A DNA stretch of 64,000 bases from positions 62,001 through 126,000 of the forward strand of contig JAHDWJ010000019.1 of the NCBI GenBank assembly GCA_023384415.1, read 5' to 3'. Origin of the DNA: Anaerolineae bacterium. GTDB taxonomy: Bacteria; Chloroflexota; Anaerolineae; Promineifilales; Promineifilaceae. The notes under the pieces were generated by a model that did no database searches, was not told the DNA's origin, and saw only the letters and a program-made list of their open reading frames with translations. A program made the translations under genes and the position numbers. Below are positions 8,082-16,748 of the stretch, one piece after another; positions within the stretch are counted from its first letter, which is position 1, and the number at the start of each line of letters is the position of its first letter.

Positions 8082-9071
8082 GTGAAATTATTGATCTTAT
8101 CAACCCAAGATGTGCAACAAACGCTGCCAATGGCTGAAGCGATTGAGGGGATGAAAACGGCTTTTGCCCAGCTTGCGGCCGCTAAAGCCACCGTCCCCTT
8201 ACGCAGCCATATTACCATCCCCGCTTACCAGGGTATATCCCTCATTATGCCTGCTTATCTCCATGAGACGGGCGATCTGGCCGTCAAGCTCGTCTCTGTT
8301 TTTCCCAGCAACACCGCCCATAGGCTCCCGGTTATCAATGGTGTGGTTTTAGCTCTGGATGTGATGACCGGCGTTCCCCTGGCGTTGATGAATGGGGGAG
8401 CGGTGACGGCCATTCGCACCGGGGCCGCATCTGGGGCGGCAACGGATTTATTGGCCCGGCCTGATGCCCGAACAGCCGCGATTTTTGGCAGTGGAGTGCA
8501 GGCGCGGCCGCAGCTAGAAGCAATCTGTGCCGTGCGGGACATCTCCCAGGTATGGGTTTACAGCCCTAACCAAGCCCATGCCGAACAATTTGTCCGTGAT
8601 ATGGCCGGCCGCGGCCGCATCCCCCCCCACATCACCGTTGCCCAAACTCCCGCCCAGGCCGTCCGCGAAGCCGACATCATCTGCACGGCCACCTCATCTG
8701 GCACCCCTGTCTTCAACGGTCAGGATGTACGCCCAGGCACACACATCAACGCCGTCGGCACCTTCCGCCCTGATCAGCGTGAGGTAGATACGGAAACGGT
8801 ACGCCGCGCCCTGGTGGTGATTGATGAACGAGAGGCGATGTGGGCTGAGGCGGGGGATCTGGTACTGCCCCTTCAGGCCGGTGAAATTAGCGAAGACCAT
8901 ATTGCCGCCGAACTGGGGGAGATTGTGGCCGGGCTGAAACCTGGGCGTACCAGTCCCGACCAGATTACCCTGTTCAAATCGGTGGGCAATGCAGTGCAGG
9001 ACGCGGCCGCGGCTGGGATAGTTTTACGGAACGCGGCCGCCAATCAAATCGGTACTTATGTCAACTTATAA
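8082..9071 (+). CDS. Ornithine cyclodeaminase / mu-crystallin family oxidoreductase
   Basis: An NAD(P)-dependent enzyme of the OCD/mu-crystallin family. Members include ornithine and lysine cyclodeaminases, alanine dehydrogenase and pyrroline-2-carboxylate reductase, so the exact substrate is open. The 329-residue length is normal. Conserved blocks are the substrate-side LMNGGAVTAIRTGAASG region near residue 105, the Rossmann loop FGSGVQARPQ near residue 134 and the late GxH-type segment (PGTHINAVG, near residue 226). Translation starts at GTG 8082, five bases after the broken Rpn gene. It may share transcription with the liv operon, which would fit amino acid catabolism. Confidence 0.88.
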   Translation: MKLLILSTQDVQQTLPMAEAIEGMKTAFAQLAAAKATVPLRSHITIPAYQGISLIMPAYLHETGDLAVKLVSVFPSNTAHRLPVINGVVLALDVMTGVPLALMNGGAVTAIRTGAASGAATDLLARPDARTAAIFGSGVQARPQLEAICAVRDISQVWVYSPNQAHAEQFVRDMAGRGRIPPHITVAQTPAQAVREADIICTATSSGTPVFNGQDVRPGTHINAVGTFRPDQREVDTETVRRALVVIDEREAMWAEAGDLVLPLQAGEISEDHIAAELGEIVAGLKPGRTSPDQITLFKSVGNAVQDAAAAGIVLRNAAANQIGTYVNL

Positions 9072-9074
9072 TCG

Positions 9075-10991
9075 TTATGGTCGGAACTCCCAGTCTGGGG
9101 GCAGCGTAATCCAAAACAAACTGGCGGGGTCATCCACCTTATTAAAGCTAAACATCAACTGGTAACGGCGTGGTTGGCGGAGCATTTCGTCCAAATCACG
9201 TTGGGGATTAAAGGTAAAAGTCGCCTCTAAAATACCTGCTCCTGCTCTTACCGTTTCAGCGACCAAAACCAAAGGCAGTATGGCTCCGTCTGGCGCGGCC
9301 GCGACCCAGATCATAATGGTACCCTCTTCAGCATCTCTTGTAGCTAATTGATACGCCAACCGCACCGTAAACGTAATCGGCATCATCCCGGCAGCAGAGT
9401 CTGCGCTGGCTTGAATGTCCAAAACATCCAGCCGTGTCCCTGCACTGACCGCCCCATCTTCTGGCACAATAGTCACCTGGGGAATCAGGCGGGGAATGCC
9501 TAGCATAACGTCGCCCAAACGCCAGGGCATTTCATCCAGCGTAACTTCGACTCGTTGTTGAGTTTGATTTTGGGCATCCATCCCATACAATTGGGCTTCC
9601 AGACGAGCAAACTGACCGACACGAGCTTGTAATGTTGACAGATCATCTACCACAAATTGAAATTCAACCTGACCTGTCCCTGGCGTTATGGATTGCCCCC
9701 CTAAAGAATTTATTGGCGGGCTTACCCCATTCCACTCAGCATTCCTCAAGGCCAGGTGAACTGAGCCTTCCACGGCCGCATAGAGTTCATACCCCACTGT
9801 CACTATAATCGTATCCCCTTCCCTGATAGTCGCTCCAGATTCAGGAGAGACGGAGATAAACCAGAGGCGATCTGGAGGCTGGTCAGCACCAACAATCGGC
9901 CAGCGATATTGGCTAAAGGTTTGCTGGATCAAAGCGCGTACTGTGCCATCTTCTCCAGGGGAAAGCATAGTTACAGCTAAGGTTGCTTCATCACCTAACA
10001 GGGTATGCAGGTAAGCAGCATCCTCAGTGGTGAAGATGAAGGTCAATACACCTTCCCCTCTACTCACTGGGCGCGGATCGCTCACCCCTTTAGTAGGCAG
10101 CCGCCCGCTGCCCATACTGTTTTCCCAACCAGGGGCAGCGATTAACAGTTGAACATCAGCCATAGGCGCAGATAGCAGCCGGTAGCCCAACACTACCACG
10201 AATTTGGTATTATCAAGGGGTGTCCCTGGTTCCGGTGTGGCCCGGATAAACCATATCTGATCCAACCATTCGGCCCGAAGGGTGAATGGCTGGTCGCTAA
10301 GGTTAATTACCACTGGCCCATCAGCCGTTTCTCGTTCCAGTCGAACGGCTAAAATCAAATCATAGCTGTTGAACTGCTGCCAAACGTCCCAGGGATCAAC
10401 GGTAAACTGCACATCCAATTCATTGCCTATAGCTGAGACCGGTTCTGGGCCCAAAACAAATGTACCCAAAATTTCTTCCGGTGGCTCTGCTATGCTGGAT
10501 GAGCTTGCTGTCCCCAGGCTAAAGGTTGCTGTGGCTGGTGCGGTGAGTGTATAAGCCAGGGTTGTCTGGATCATCAATTTGTTGCCATCTACACTCTGGC
10601 GTATTTGATCAAGTTTCCAACTTTCCTCCCCTGGCTCTGCTTCATGGGGAATCGCTGGTCCGGTGGGGACAGCGGCAATGAGTTCTGTATCCTGAGTAGC
10701 GGCCGCAGTAGGGGGATTCTCTGACCGTAAAGACCAGATGAGGGCAGCCAGTATGATTAACAACGCAGTCAGAGCCAGGGAAGCGACCCAATAATCAAGT
10801 CTGCGGGTGGGGACAGCGGCCGCTTGAGTTACCAGTCGGTGGCGTAAATCTGTTTTAACACGGAGGGGGAGCGGCCGGCGGCCTGGTTTATCTTTTTCTA
10901 ACTGGGCGGCCAGCAGCAGTGTAGGATCATTCTGTTCACCGGCATCTAAGCGGTGCCCCCATTCCTGGGGATCAAATTTATTCAGAGACAT
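9075..10991 (-). CDS. Membrane-anchored protein with three extracytoplasmic repeat domains, likely partner of the adjacent ECF sigma factor
   Basis: 638 residues, not a recognised named family. About 65 cytoplasmic residues are followed by one membrane helix (residues 67-86) and a large outer part. In that part I see three related beta-rich units near residues 270-350, 395-490 and 530-620, each containing a V/I-rich strand of the type VVVLGYRL, IIVTVGYEL or FTVRLAYQL followed by an xAAPxW-like stretch. The start overlaps the end of the sigma factor gene by 14 bp, the usual arrangement for an anti-sigma or sensor partner. No zinc-binding anti-sigma motif (HxxxCxxC) is present. Anti-sigma function is inferred from position and topology only. 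Confidence 0.6.
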   Translation of the reverse strand: MSLNKFDPQEWGHRLDAGEQNDPTLLLAAQLEKDKPGRRPLPLRVKTDLRHRLVTQAAAVPTRRLDYWVASLALTALLIILAALIWSLRSENPPTAAATQDTELIAAVPTGPAIPHEAEPGEESWKLDQIRQSVDGNKLMIQTTLAYTLTAPATATFSLGTASSSSIAEPPEEILGTFVLGPEPVSAIGNELDVQFTVDPWDVWQQFNSYDLILAVRLERETADGPVVINLSDQPFTLRAEWLDQIWFIRATPEPGTPLDNTKFVVVLGYRLLSAPMADVQLLIAAPGWENSMGSGRLPTKGVSDPRPVSRGEGVLTFIFTTEDAAYLHTLLGDEATLAVTMLSPGEDGTVRALIQQTFSQYRWPIVGADQPPDRLWFISVSPESGATIREGDTIIVTVGYELYAAVEGSVHLALRNAEWNGVSPPINSLGGQSITPGTGQVEFQFVVDDLSTLQARVGQFARLEAQLYGMDAQNQTQQRVEVTLDEMPWRLGDVMLGIPRLIPQVTIVPEDGAVSAGTRLDVLDIQASADSAAGMMPITFTVRLAYQLATRDAEEGTIMIWVAAAPDGAILPLVLVAETVRAGAGILEATFTFNPQRDLDEMLRQPRRYQLMFSFNKVDDPASLFWITLPPDWEFRP

Positions 10992-11553
10992 AATTTTCCC
11001 TCTCAGTCAGATTGGTAACGGTCGTAGAATCCGTTGCCAACTCCTGACGCAGCCGGGTCAACGCCCGGTGCAGCCTCACGTAAACATTAGCGGTTGAACA
11101 ACCCAGAACCTCGGCCACTTCCGCGCTAGATAATTCCTCATAGAAACGAAGGATAATGACCTCTCGATCTCTGGATGGAAGTTTCTTTATAGCCTGTTGC
11201 ACGTGATTTTGCTGCTCACGGATTTCAGTCGTTTTTTCAACATTAAGCGAACTCAACATCCAACCCCGCAAGGGAGCTAAAAATCGTTCTCGTCGCAGAC
11301 GTTGGATCATCTCATTGCGGGCAATACGATAAAGCCAGGCGGCAAAAGAAACCCCTTGCCAGTGATAACGGTGAAGATTACGCAGCGCTTTTTCAAAAGC
11401 GGCCGCAGTTATATCTTGGGCTAAGGCGTCGTCGTTTATTTGCCGGAAAATATAAGTGTGAATCTGGTCTATATACCGGTCATATAAACGGCCAAACGCT
11501 TCTGGGTCTTCTTTCGCTTGTTCAACGAGCCGTTCTTCTTCAGTTTTAACCAT
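10978..11553 (-). CDS. ECF-type RNA polymerase sigma factor
   Basis: 191 residues with sigma region 2 (about 22-90; FGRLYDRYIDQIHTYIF and the AAWLYRIARNEMIQRLRR block) and region 4 (about 130-178; LPSRDREVIILRFYEELSSAEVAEVLG). Region 3 is absent, as in ECF (group 4) sigma factors. It should direct RNA polymerase to a small regulon in response to an envelope signal sensed by the overlapping downstream membrane protein. It is transcribed away from 11763. Confidence 0.93.
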   Translation of the reverse strand: MVKTEEERLVEQAKEDPEAFGRLYDRYIDQIHTYIFRQINDDALAQDITAAAFEKALRNLHRYHWQGVSFAAWLYRIARNEMIQRLRRERFLAPLRGWMLSSLNVEKTTEIREQQNHVQQAIKKLPSRDREVIILRFYEELSSAEVAEVLGCSTANVYVRLHRALTRLRQELATDSTTVTNLTERENYVSE

Positions 11554-11819
11554 AACAGTTCCTTGTCTGATTCCAGAATCTACCTGTTTAACGTGCGAAG
11601 GGGCAAAATCTTTCAGGAGTCTCCTAACCTGGACAAGCCAGAAAAGATTTATCCTCAGGTGTCACCGATGAACACAGTTTTTTAAGCCATCTATGACAAT
11701 CTGTGTTAGCTGTGGATCAGTCCTTGTTTTCTGTACAAAGAGTTGACTCGTAAGGTACTAAAATGATAAGTTCCTATCGCTATTTGTGCCCCTATACGGC
11801 GGTTGTTATACTTCTTTTT
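11554..11819. other. Divergent intergenic region with dispersed repeat
   Basis: Gap between the ECF sigma gene (minus) and the double-SBP lipoprotein (plus). It holds the repeat at 11615-11677 and its flanking relic reading GATGAACACAG. No clear -10/-35 pair was identified on either strand. Confidence 0.4.
11615..11677 (-). repeat. About 60-bp dispersed repeat, copy 1
   Basis: The reverse complement of this segment matches 39849-39908 with scattered mismatches (shared core TTCATC.GTGACA.CTG.GGATAAA). Both copies are intergenic. Related fragments of the 'aatctgtgttcatc' type occur elsewhere in the window. Confidence 0.65.
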
Positions 11820-14246
11820 ATGTTCGCTCAACAGATTCGTAAACCCATTTTGTTCTTTCTGCTCGCCTGTTTGCTGCTGGTGGGCTGTGCCGATGAAGCC
11901 GCCACCCCCAGCCCTACACATACTCTCGCCCCTTCACCGACTCCCCGGCCCGTGCTTACTCCAGAAGCGGCCGCGCCCCCTTCCTGGCCCCAAAGTGCCG
12001 AAGAAATAGACTATATCACTGTCGCCATTGATGCCCCTTCCCGCACCCGCCAATTTAGTGATTTTGATGCCTTTGGTAGCGTCATCGGTTTTGAGGCGGA
12101 CCTCATGGCCGAATTTCGTGCCCGCACCAACTGGCAATATGAATTTGTGGTGACCTCATATGATGGGATGTTAGCTGCCGTCGCCGAAGGGGAATTTGAT
12201 ATGGCCCTTTCCGCGATTGTATCCCCGGCGGAGCCGGTGCCGGGGATCGCCTTCACCCGGCCTTATCTGGAGTTGGGGCAGCTTTTGGTCGTCCGCGCCG
12301 ATGAAACGGAAATCCTGACCGCCAATGATTTGCAACCAGGAATGGTGGTAGCGGTACAAGATTATTCTAATGGGTTGGCTACAGCCGCGCAGTTAGGCAT
12401 TGCGGCCGCCGATTTACACCTCACCACAACCCCTATCCGGGCTTTGCAGGCGGTCATAGATGGGCAAGCCCGTGCCGCCATTGTAGACCACCCAGACGCC
12501 GAATATTACACGTCTACCTATTACCAGCAGTTAAAAATGGTGGGAGCCAGTGGTAATAACAGCCGCTCAGCCTGGCTCACTAGCAAACAATATGTCATTG
12601 CCGTAGCTGCGGCCAACACCATCCTGCTGGATGTTCTTAATGAGATTATCACCCAAATTTATCAGGATGGTGTTGTCGCCCCCCGCCTGATAACGGCCTG
12701 GCTAATCGCCCCCGATACGTTAGAAGCCGGTGAATCCCTGATTGGTACAGCAGCCAATGAGATTGTTCTGGGCATTGCCGGTCAGCTAACCAATATAGAC
12801 CCCGCGGCCGCGACCCCCCATTATGTCTCCTGGGAGGTCAAAATTAATACCATGAGCGGCCTCTACATGTTGGATGCAGAAAACAACCTGGTGCCTATCC
12901 TGGCGGCCGACTACCCTACCGTTTCAGCCGATGGGCGGGAATACACCATTCCATTGCGCCAGGGATTGAGCTTCCCCGATGGCCGACCGTTTACCTCGAT
13001 AGATGTGAAATGGTCCTTAGATCGAGCCGCCGGAATGGGCAACTGGCTCATTAACAGCTTTCTCAAAGATACCGCCGGCAATGGGTTTGCTGACCCGGAT
13101 GCCGTGCAAATATTGGGTGAGTACCAGGTCAAAATCGTCTTGCAAGAGCCAATGCCCCATTTCTTGAGTTTGCTGGCAACGCCCCCTTATTTCATTATCA
13201 GTCAGAACTGTTTTACCCTGGCCTTTAACCCCCAATCTATTTGTGGGGGCATTGGCCCTTATACCATTGTGCAGTGGGATGAGGGAGATTTCCTGCGGCT
13301 TAAGGCCAATCCCCAATGGCCAGGGGCTGAGCCGCTGTTTGAAAATATCGTCATTCGTTTCTATGAGGATCCGGCTAATATGCGGGCGGCCCTGGAGAGG
13401 GGTTCGATTGATATTGCCTGGACAGGGCTGCGCTATCAGGACATTTTAGACCTGGATGAAGGAGAGTATAACCTGACCGTAGGGCCGCCAGTTTTTAAGA
13501 GCTATCTGGTGTTTGAGCAGAGTGGGCCACCCTGGGATAACCAACAGATACGACAGGCGGCCGCATATGCCATTGATCGGGATGCCTTAGCCCGTGAGGT
13601 GTATAGCAACACCCGTTCGGCCCTGTTTAGTCCCATTCCTACCCACCTGCCAGAATCCCAACCGTTGGAACCGGCCCGAGATTTGAACCGGGCACGGCAA
13701 CTGCTGGCGGCCGCAGGCTACACCCCCACCAATCCCCTGGCAGTTACCATCCATTACCTTAACGATGGGCGATATGGACCACAAGAGTCTGCTTACGCGG
13801 CCGCTATTAAAGCCCAATTAGAAGAAACCGAGGTTTTCCAGGTGACATTGGTAGGCACACCCTGGGAGGTATTTAGCGGGCAGATAACCTTATGTGCCTA
13901 TCCAGCCTTCTTACTTGGTTGGCCGCCGCTCAACTCCCCCCCACGTTTCGTTGGCGGGTTAGATTGGATTACCTACTTCGTCACCAACACCCAGACTATC
14001 TGCTCTAACTATGAGAGTGAAGCGATGGATACGCTCTTCGATCAACTATTCACCCCGGAAGCCAGCCTGGACCCGGTACAGCTTCAAACCATTTACCTCA
14101 ACATCCAAACCTTATGGGCCCAAGAGTACCCCACCCTGGATTTGACCCAGGAACCCCGCGTGGTTATCTCCCTGCCCAAAGTAGCCAATACCCGTATTGA
14201 TGGGATGGGGCTGCTTCATTATGAGGTTTTGACTAAGAATCAATAA
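11820..14246 (+). CDS. Lipoprotein fusing two ABC-type solute-binding domains (SBP family 3 + family 5)
   Basis: Start placed at ATG 11820, because it gives a clean lipoprotein signal ending in LLVGC (Cys23), giving 808 residues; an upstream in-frame ATG at 11763 would add 19 residues. After a Pro/Thr linker, residues 45-305 look like an amino-acid-type SBP_bac_3 domain (IDYITVAIDA start, GFEADLMAEF). Residues 313-800 look like a peptide/nickel-type SBP_bac_5 domain (PILAADYPTVSADGREYTI, FTSIDVKWSLDRA). No permease or ATPase gene is adjacent, so it may serve remote transporters or act as a sensor. Each domain assignment is good; the role of the fusion is unknown. Confidence 0.82.
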   Translation: MFAQQIRKPILFFLLACLLLVGCADEAATPSPTHTLAPSPTPRPVLTPEAAAPPSWPQSAEEIDYITVAIDAPSRTRQFSDFDAFGSVIGFEADLMAEFRARTNWQYEFVVTSYDGMLAAVAEGEFDMALSAIVSPAEPVPGIAFTRPYLELGQLLVVRADETEILTANDLQPGMVVAVQDYSNGLATAAQLGIAAADLHLTTTPIRALQAVIDGQARAAIVDHPDAEYYTSTYYQQLKMVGASGNNSRSAWLTSKQYVIAVAAANTILLDVLNEIITQIYQDGVVAPRLITAWLIAPDTLEAGESLIGTAANEIVLGIAGQLTNIDPAAATPHYVSWEVKINTMSGLYMLDAENNLVPILAADYPTVSADGREYTIPLRQGLSFPDGRPFTSIDVKWSLDRAAGMGNWLINSFLKDTAGNGFADPDAVQILGEYQVKIVLQEPMPHFLSLLATPPYFIISQNCFTLAFNPQSICGGIGPYTIVQWDEGDFLRLKANPQWPGAEPLFENIVIRFYEDPANMRAALERGSIDIAWTGLRYQDILDLDEGEYNLTVGPPVFKSYLVFEQSGPPWDNQQIRQAAAYAIDRDALAREVYSNTRSALFSPIPTHLPESQPLEPARDLNRARQLLAAAGYTPTNPLAVTIHYLNDGRYGPQESAYAAAIKAQLEETEVFQVTLVGTPWEVFSGQITLCAYPAFLLGWPPLNSPPRFVGGLDWITYFVTNTQTICSNYESEAMDTLFDQLFTPEASLDPVQLQTIYLNIQTLWAQEYPTLDLTQEPRVVISLPKVANTRIDGMGLLHYEVLTKNQ

Positions 14247-14395
14247 GTGGAATGGGGGTAGCAGAGTTGTTGTAACCAACGCAGTGATAGGGCGAAAAAT
14301 ATCAGATTATGCCCGTTGGCTAGATATAACCGCCAGAAGCTTCATTGGCAAGTAGGGGGTGAGCAACGCTCCAATCTCTAATCTGTAACCAGTGC

Positions 14396-15058
14396 TTACC
14401 CATTACCGGCAGCTTTACGCCGGGAACGAGGGCCAACAATGCGTTCAGTCCCATCTAAAAGCCGCCGGATGTTGGGGCGCAGCGACCAGGACACGATGGC
14501 CAGGGTGATGAGGCCACCGATAAAATAGGCTGGGGTCGTTTCTTTGCCGGTGAAGTAACGAATGCCAAAGGCGAGCGGAATGACAAACCCGGTGGCTAAT
14601 GAGGCGATAGAAGCCATCCCAACCGTCATTAGCAAACCAACAACCGTTACCACCCCAATTGGAAACATGGGCCACCAAACGGCTGTGGCCCAACCAATAT
14701 TAGGCCCTGTTCCCGCTCCCCCTCTGAATTTCAAAAAGAGCGACCAGTTATGCCCGATGATAGTGCCGATACCAGTCAATACCTCAGCCCAGGGAAGCTG
14801 CCGTACATCTAAAAGATTGCCGAACGCCAGGCGGGCAATCCAGATGGCCCCCGCCCCTTTGAGGACATCGCTGAGACCAGTGAGTGCTCCAACGACGGGT
14901 CCGGCTGCCCGCATGGAGTTGGTGCCGCCGGTGCGGCCGCTGCCCACTTCGCGCAAATCTACCTTTTTGGTCATACGCACAAAGAGAAACCCAAATGGGA
15001 TGGAGCCAAAGAAATACCCGGCTAATCCGGCGAGAATGAATATCAATGTATCGGACAT
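14396..15058 (-). CDS. plsY: Glycerol-3-phosphate acyltransferase PlsY
   Basis: Membrane enzyme that moves an acyl group from acyl-phosphate to glycerol-3-phosphate, the first step of phospholipid synthesis. 220 residues with five or more membrane segments. Family motif 1 is GSGRTGGTNSMRA (near residue 37). The second glycine-rich motif is GHNWSLFLKFRGGAGTGPN (near residue 105), where the canonical form is FKGGKGVAT; the Lys is replaced by Ala and TGPN follows. Start chosen at 15058, which is preceded by AGGAAAC, rather than an upstream ATG at 15100. The assignment is firm at family level, but the altered motif leaves full activity uncertain. Confidence 0.85.
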   Translation of the reverse strand: MSDTLIFILAGLAGYFFGSIPFGFLFVRMTKKVDLREVGSGRTGGTNSMRAAGPVVGALTGLSDVLKGAGAIWIARLAFGNLLDVRQLPWAEVLTGIGTIIGHNWSLFLKFRGGAGTGPNIGWATAVWWPMFPIGVVTVVGLLMTVGMASIASLATGFVIPLAFGIRYFTGKETTPAYFIGGLITLAIVSWSLRPNIRRLLDGTERIVGPRSRRKAAGNG

Positions 15059-15234
15059 AGCTTGTTTCCTGATCTTTCCCTTAATCTCTCGCGCCCCCAT
15101 TGGCTAAGTTTGTTGAAACGATCACCTCTGGCACAGGCTTTAGGGCTGCCTTAGGGGCAGTTGGTGAATGATGCTTTCTTGGTGAGGAATAGCCCTCTCT
15201 CCTACCGATATTAAACCCACAAGCGGTCAATCCG

Positions 15235-15654
15235 TTACAAAATATTTAGAGGGATGGGCTGAACTTGCTGTTCCCGAATAAGGTAAGCCTTACTTTGCGG
15301 CCGCGTCCCATCCAGCAACGAAATAATGAGATAAGCCGCCTCTGGGTAATTCGCCAGCGTTACATCCTGGGCTGAGGGGACAGCCGCACTGTACGGGTGA
15401 GAGTGATAAATTGCCAACAAGGTGAATCCCAACCTCTCGATTTCCAAAAGCGTCTTGACCATCGCTGCTGGTTCCATCGCATATGCGGTGGGACTGGCTA
15501 GCACATTAACCATAGGATAAACCACGCTAACCTGACCGATACCTTCGACACATGTACCGGCTAAGAAACCACACCCCTCCTGAGGGAAACAGGTTTGTAA
15601 ATGGGTGATAATGGCTGCCTGCTGCGGCCGCGACATGAAAAGTTGGCGGAGCAT
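15235..15654 (-). CDS. JAMM/MPN-family metallopeptidase
   Basis: 139 residues with a complete zinc site of the JAB1/MPN+ family: Glu26, then His84-Ser-His86-Pro, Ser94 and Asp97 (HSHP x6 S x2 D). Bacterial members cut isopeptide or C-terminal bonds, often activating ubiquitin-like sulfur carriers (as Mec+ does for CysO) or processing related proteins. No ThiS/MoaD-like gene is adjacent; the nearest candidate is the MoaD-MoaE fusion at 35-36 kb. An internal ATG at residue 7 is an alternative start. Confidence 0.88.
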   Translation of the reverse strand: MLRQLFMSRPQQAAIITHLQTCFPQEGCGFLAGTCVEGIGQVSVVYPMVNVLASPTAYAMEPAAMVKTLLEIERLGFTLLAIYHSHPYSAAVPSAQDVTLANYPEAAYLIISLLDGTRPQSKAYLIREQQVQPIPLNIL

Positions 15655-15686
15655 ACATCTCCATTATACAAACCTTTGCAGACAAC

Positions 15687-15720
15687 AAAAAACCTCTGGC
15701 GCTGCTTGAACGCCAGAGGT
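15687..15720 (-). terminator. Rho-independent terminator (minus strand)
   Basis: Read on the minus strand: ACCTCTGGCG (15720-15711), a 9-nt loop, CGCCAGAGGT (15701-15692), then a T-run. It ends transcription of the auracyanin-like gene before the JAMM gene. Confidence 0.85.
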
Positions 15721-15762
15721 TGCTCATCAAAAACCAGGATTAGCTAACTGAAAAAAGGGGAT

Positions 15763-16179
15763 TTATTCCGTGACGGTAAACGTTCCTACCATGCCTCCAG
15801 CGGCATGACCAGCCACTGTGCAGACAAATTTATAATTACCCGCAGCCGGGGCAAAGAAAGAGAAAGTGCTTTCGCTGCCACCTGTAACCATACCGGCATT
15901 TGCTCCAGCCAGGGCCGCTGTCTCGGTGACAGTCAAAACATCAACATCATTCCCAACGAGAATCCAATTATGATCCAACCCGCCAATGTTACGAAAAGTC
16001 ACCGTAACTTGTGCCCCCGTTGGCGCAGATAATTGATTAGGGCTGTACACAAAAGAGTCATCCCCAGTGACGGTAAAGGACACGGGAGCCGGGCCGCTAG
16101 AACTATTCCCACCACCACCGCAGGCGACAACCGCGGCCGCGACCAACAACAATACTGCCAAACGAATCAAATGTTTCAT
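15763..16179 (-). CDS. Auracyanin-like blue copper lipoprotein (plastocyanin/azurin fold)
   Basis: 138-residue small electron-transfer protein held to the membrane by a lipid. Signal peptide with lipobox VVAC (Cys20), a Gly/Ser linker, then a cupredoxin fold. The four type-1 copper ligands are visible: His70 (LDHNW), Cys120, His125 and Met130 in the FVCTVAGHAAGGM loop. That loop resembles auracyanins, which carry electrons between Alternative Complex III and oxidases or reaction centres in Chloroflexi. The gene stands alone with its own terminator. The cupredoxin call is firm; the auracyanin subtype is inferred. Confidence 0.88.
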   Translation of the reverse strand: MKHLIRLAVLLLVAAAVVACGGGGNSSSGPAPVSFTVTGDDSFVYSPNQLSAPTGAQVTVTFRNIGGLDHNWILVGNDVDVLTVTETAALAGANAGMVTGGSESTFSFFAPAAGNYKFVCTVAGHAAGGMVGTFTVTE

Positions 16180-16352
16180 AACTTATACTCCTCCATCAGT
16201 GGGAAACTGCCCTCTAAACCCCACTTTAAGTTGGCTCTATCTGGAGGTTGGCTTGAGCAGTTTCCTTTTTTTGTGAATAATCAGGGCTTTATCTCTAAAG
16301 CATTGTGAATTATATCACAAAATTCAGGGGAGACAGATCAAATTGCAGCTAT

Positions 16353-16748
16353 TCAGGGGAGTGAACTTTCGGGAAATGTTAATTTTTCACCAACCTCTAT
16401 CTGCGTCAAAAGGGTGGGATGGCCTTCAATGACGTAACGGGCGGGAGATTGAGGGGCATAATGCGGCCGCCACGGTTTCGCCAGCAGCTTATCTACCACC
16501 ACCCCTTCACCGTTTACCCAGATAACCGCCAGGTCAAAAAAAACAAAAAACATGTGAATGGCACTGTTGAGACGATCATCTTTGGCGTTGACTAGAACCA
16601 GGCCATCACCAGGGGAGATCTGGCGGCGGAAGGTGAACCCCCGCAGCTTGCTGAGAAAGGTATCACACCAGATAGCGCCAGGGATAACTGTGCGGCCGCT
16701 TGCCGATAAAACAACATCTCTATATCGCGTCATTGCTCTCTCCAACAC
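16353..16748 (-). CDS. DUF192 family protein
   Basis: 131 residues matching the DUF192 family, small proteins of unknown biochemical function, often exported or linked to envelope genes. Recognised by KLRGFTFRR near residue 34, the NSAIHMFFVFFDLAVIWVN block near residue 61 and the late AKPWRPHYAPQSPARYVIE block. The GTG start overlaps the upstream stop codon by one base (TAGTG). An ATG at 16733 is an alternative. It is the third gene of a unit with an ECF sigma factor and a membrane protein. Confidence 0.85.
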   Translation of the reverse strand: MLERAMTRYRDVVLSASGRTVIPGAIWCDTFLSKLRGFTFRRQISPGDGLVLVNAKDDRLNSAIHMFFVFFDLAVIWVNGEGVVVDKLLAKPWRPHYAPQSPARYVIEGHPTLLTQIEVGEKLTFPESSLP

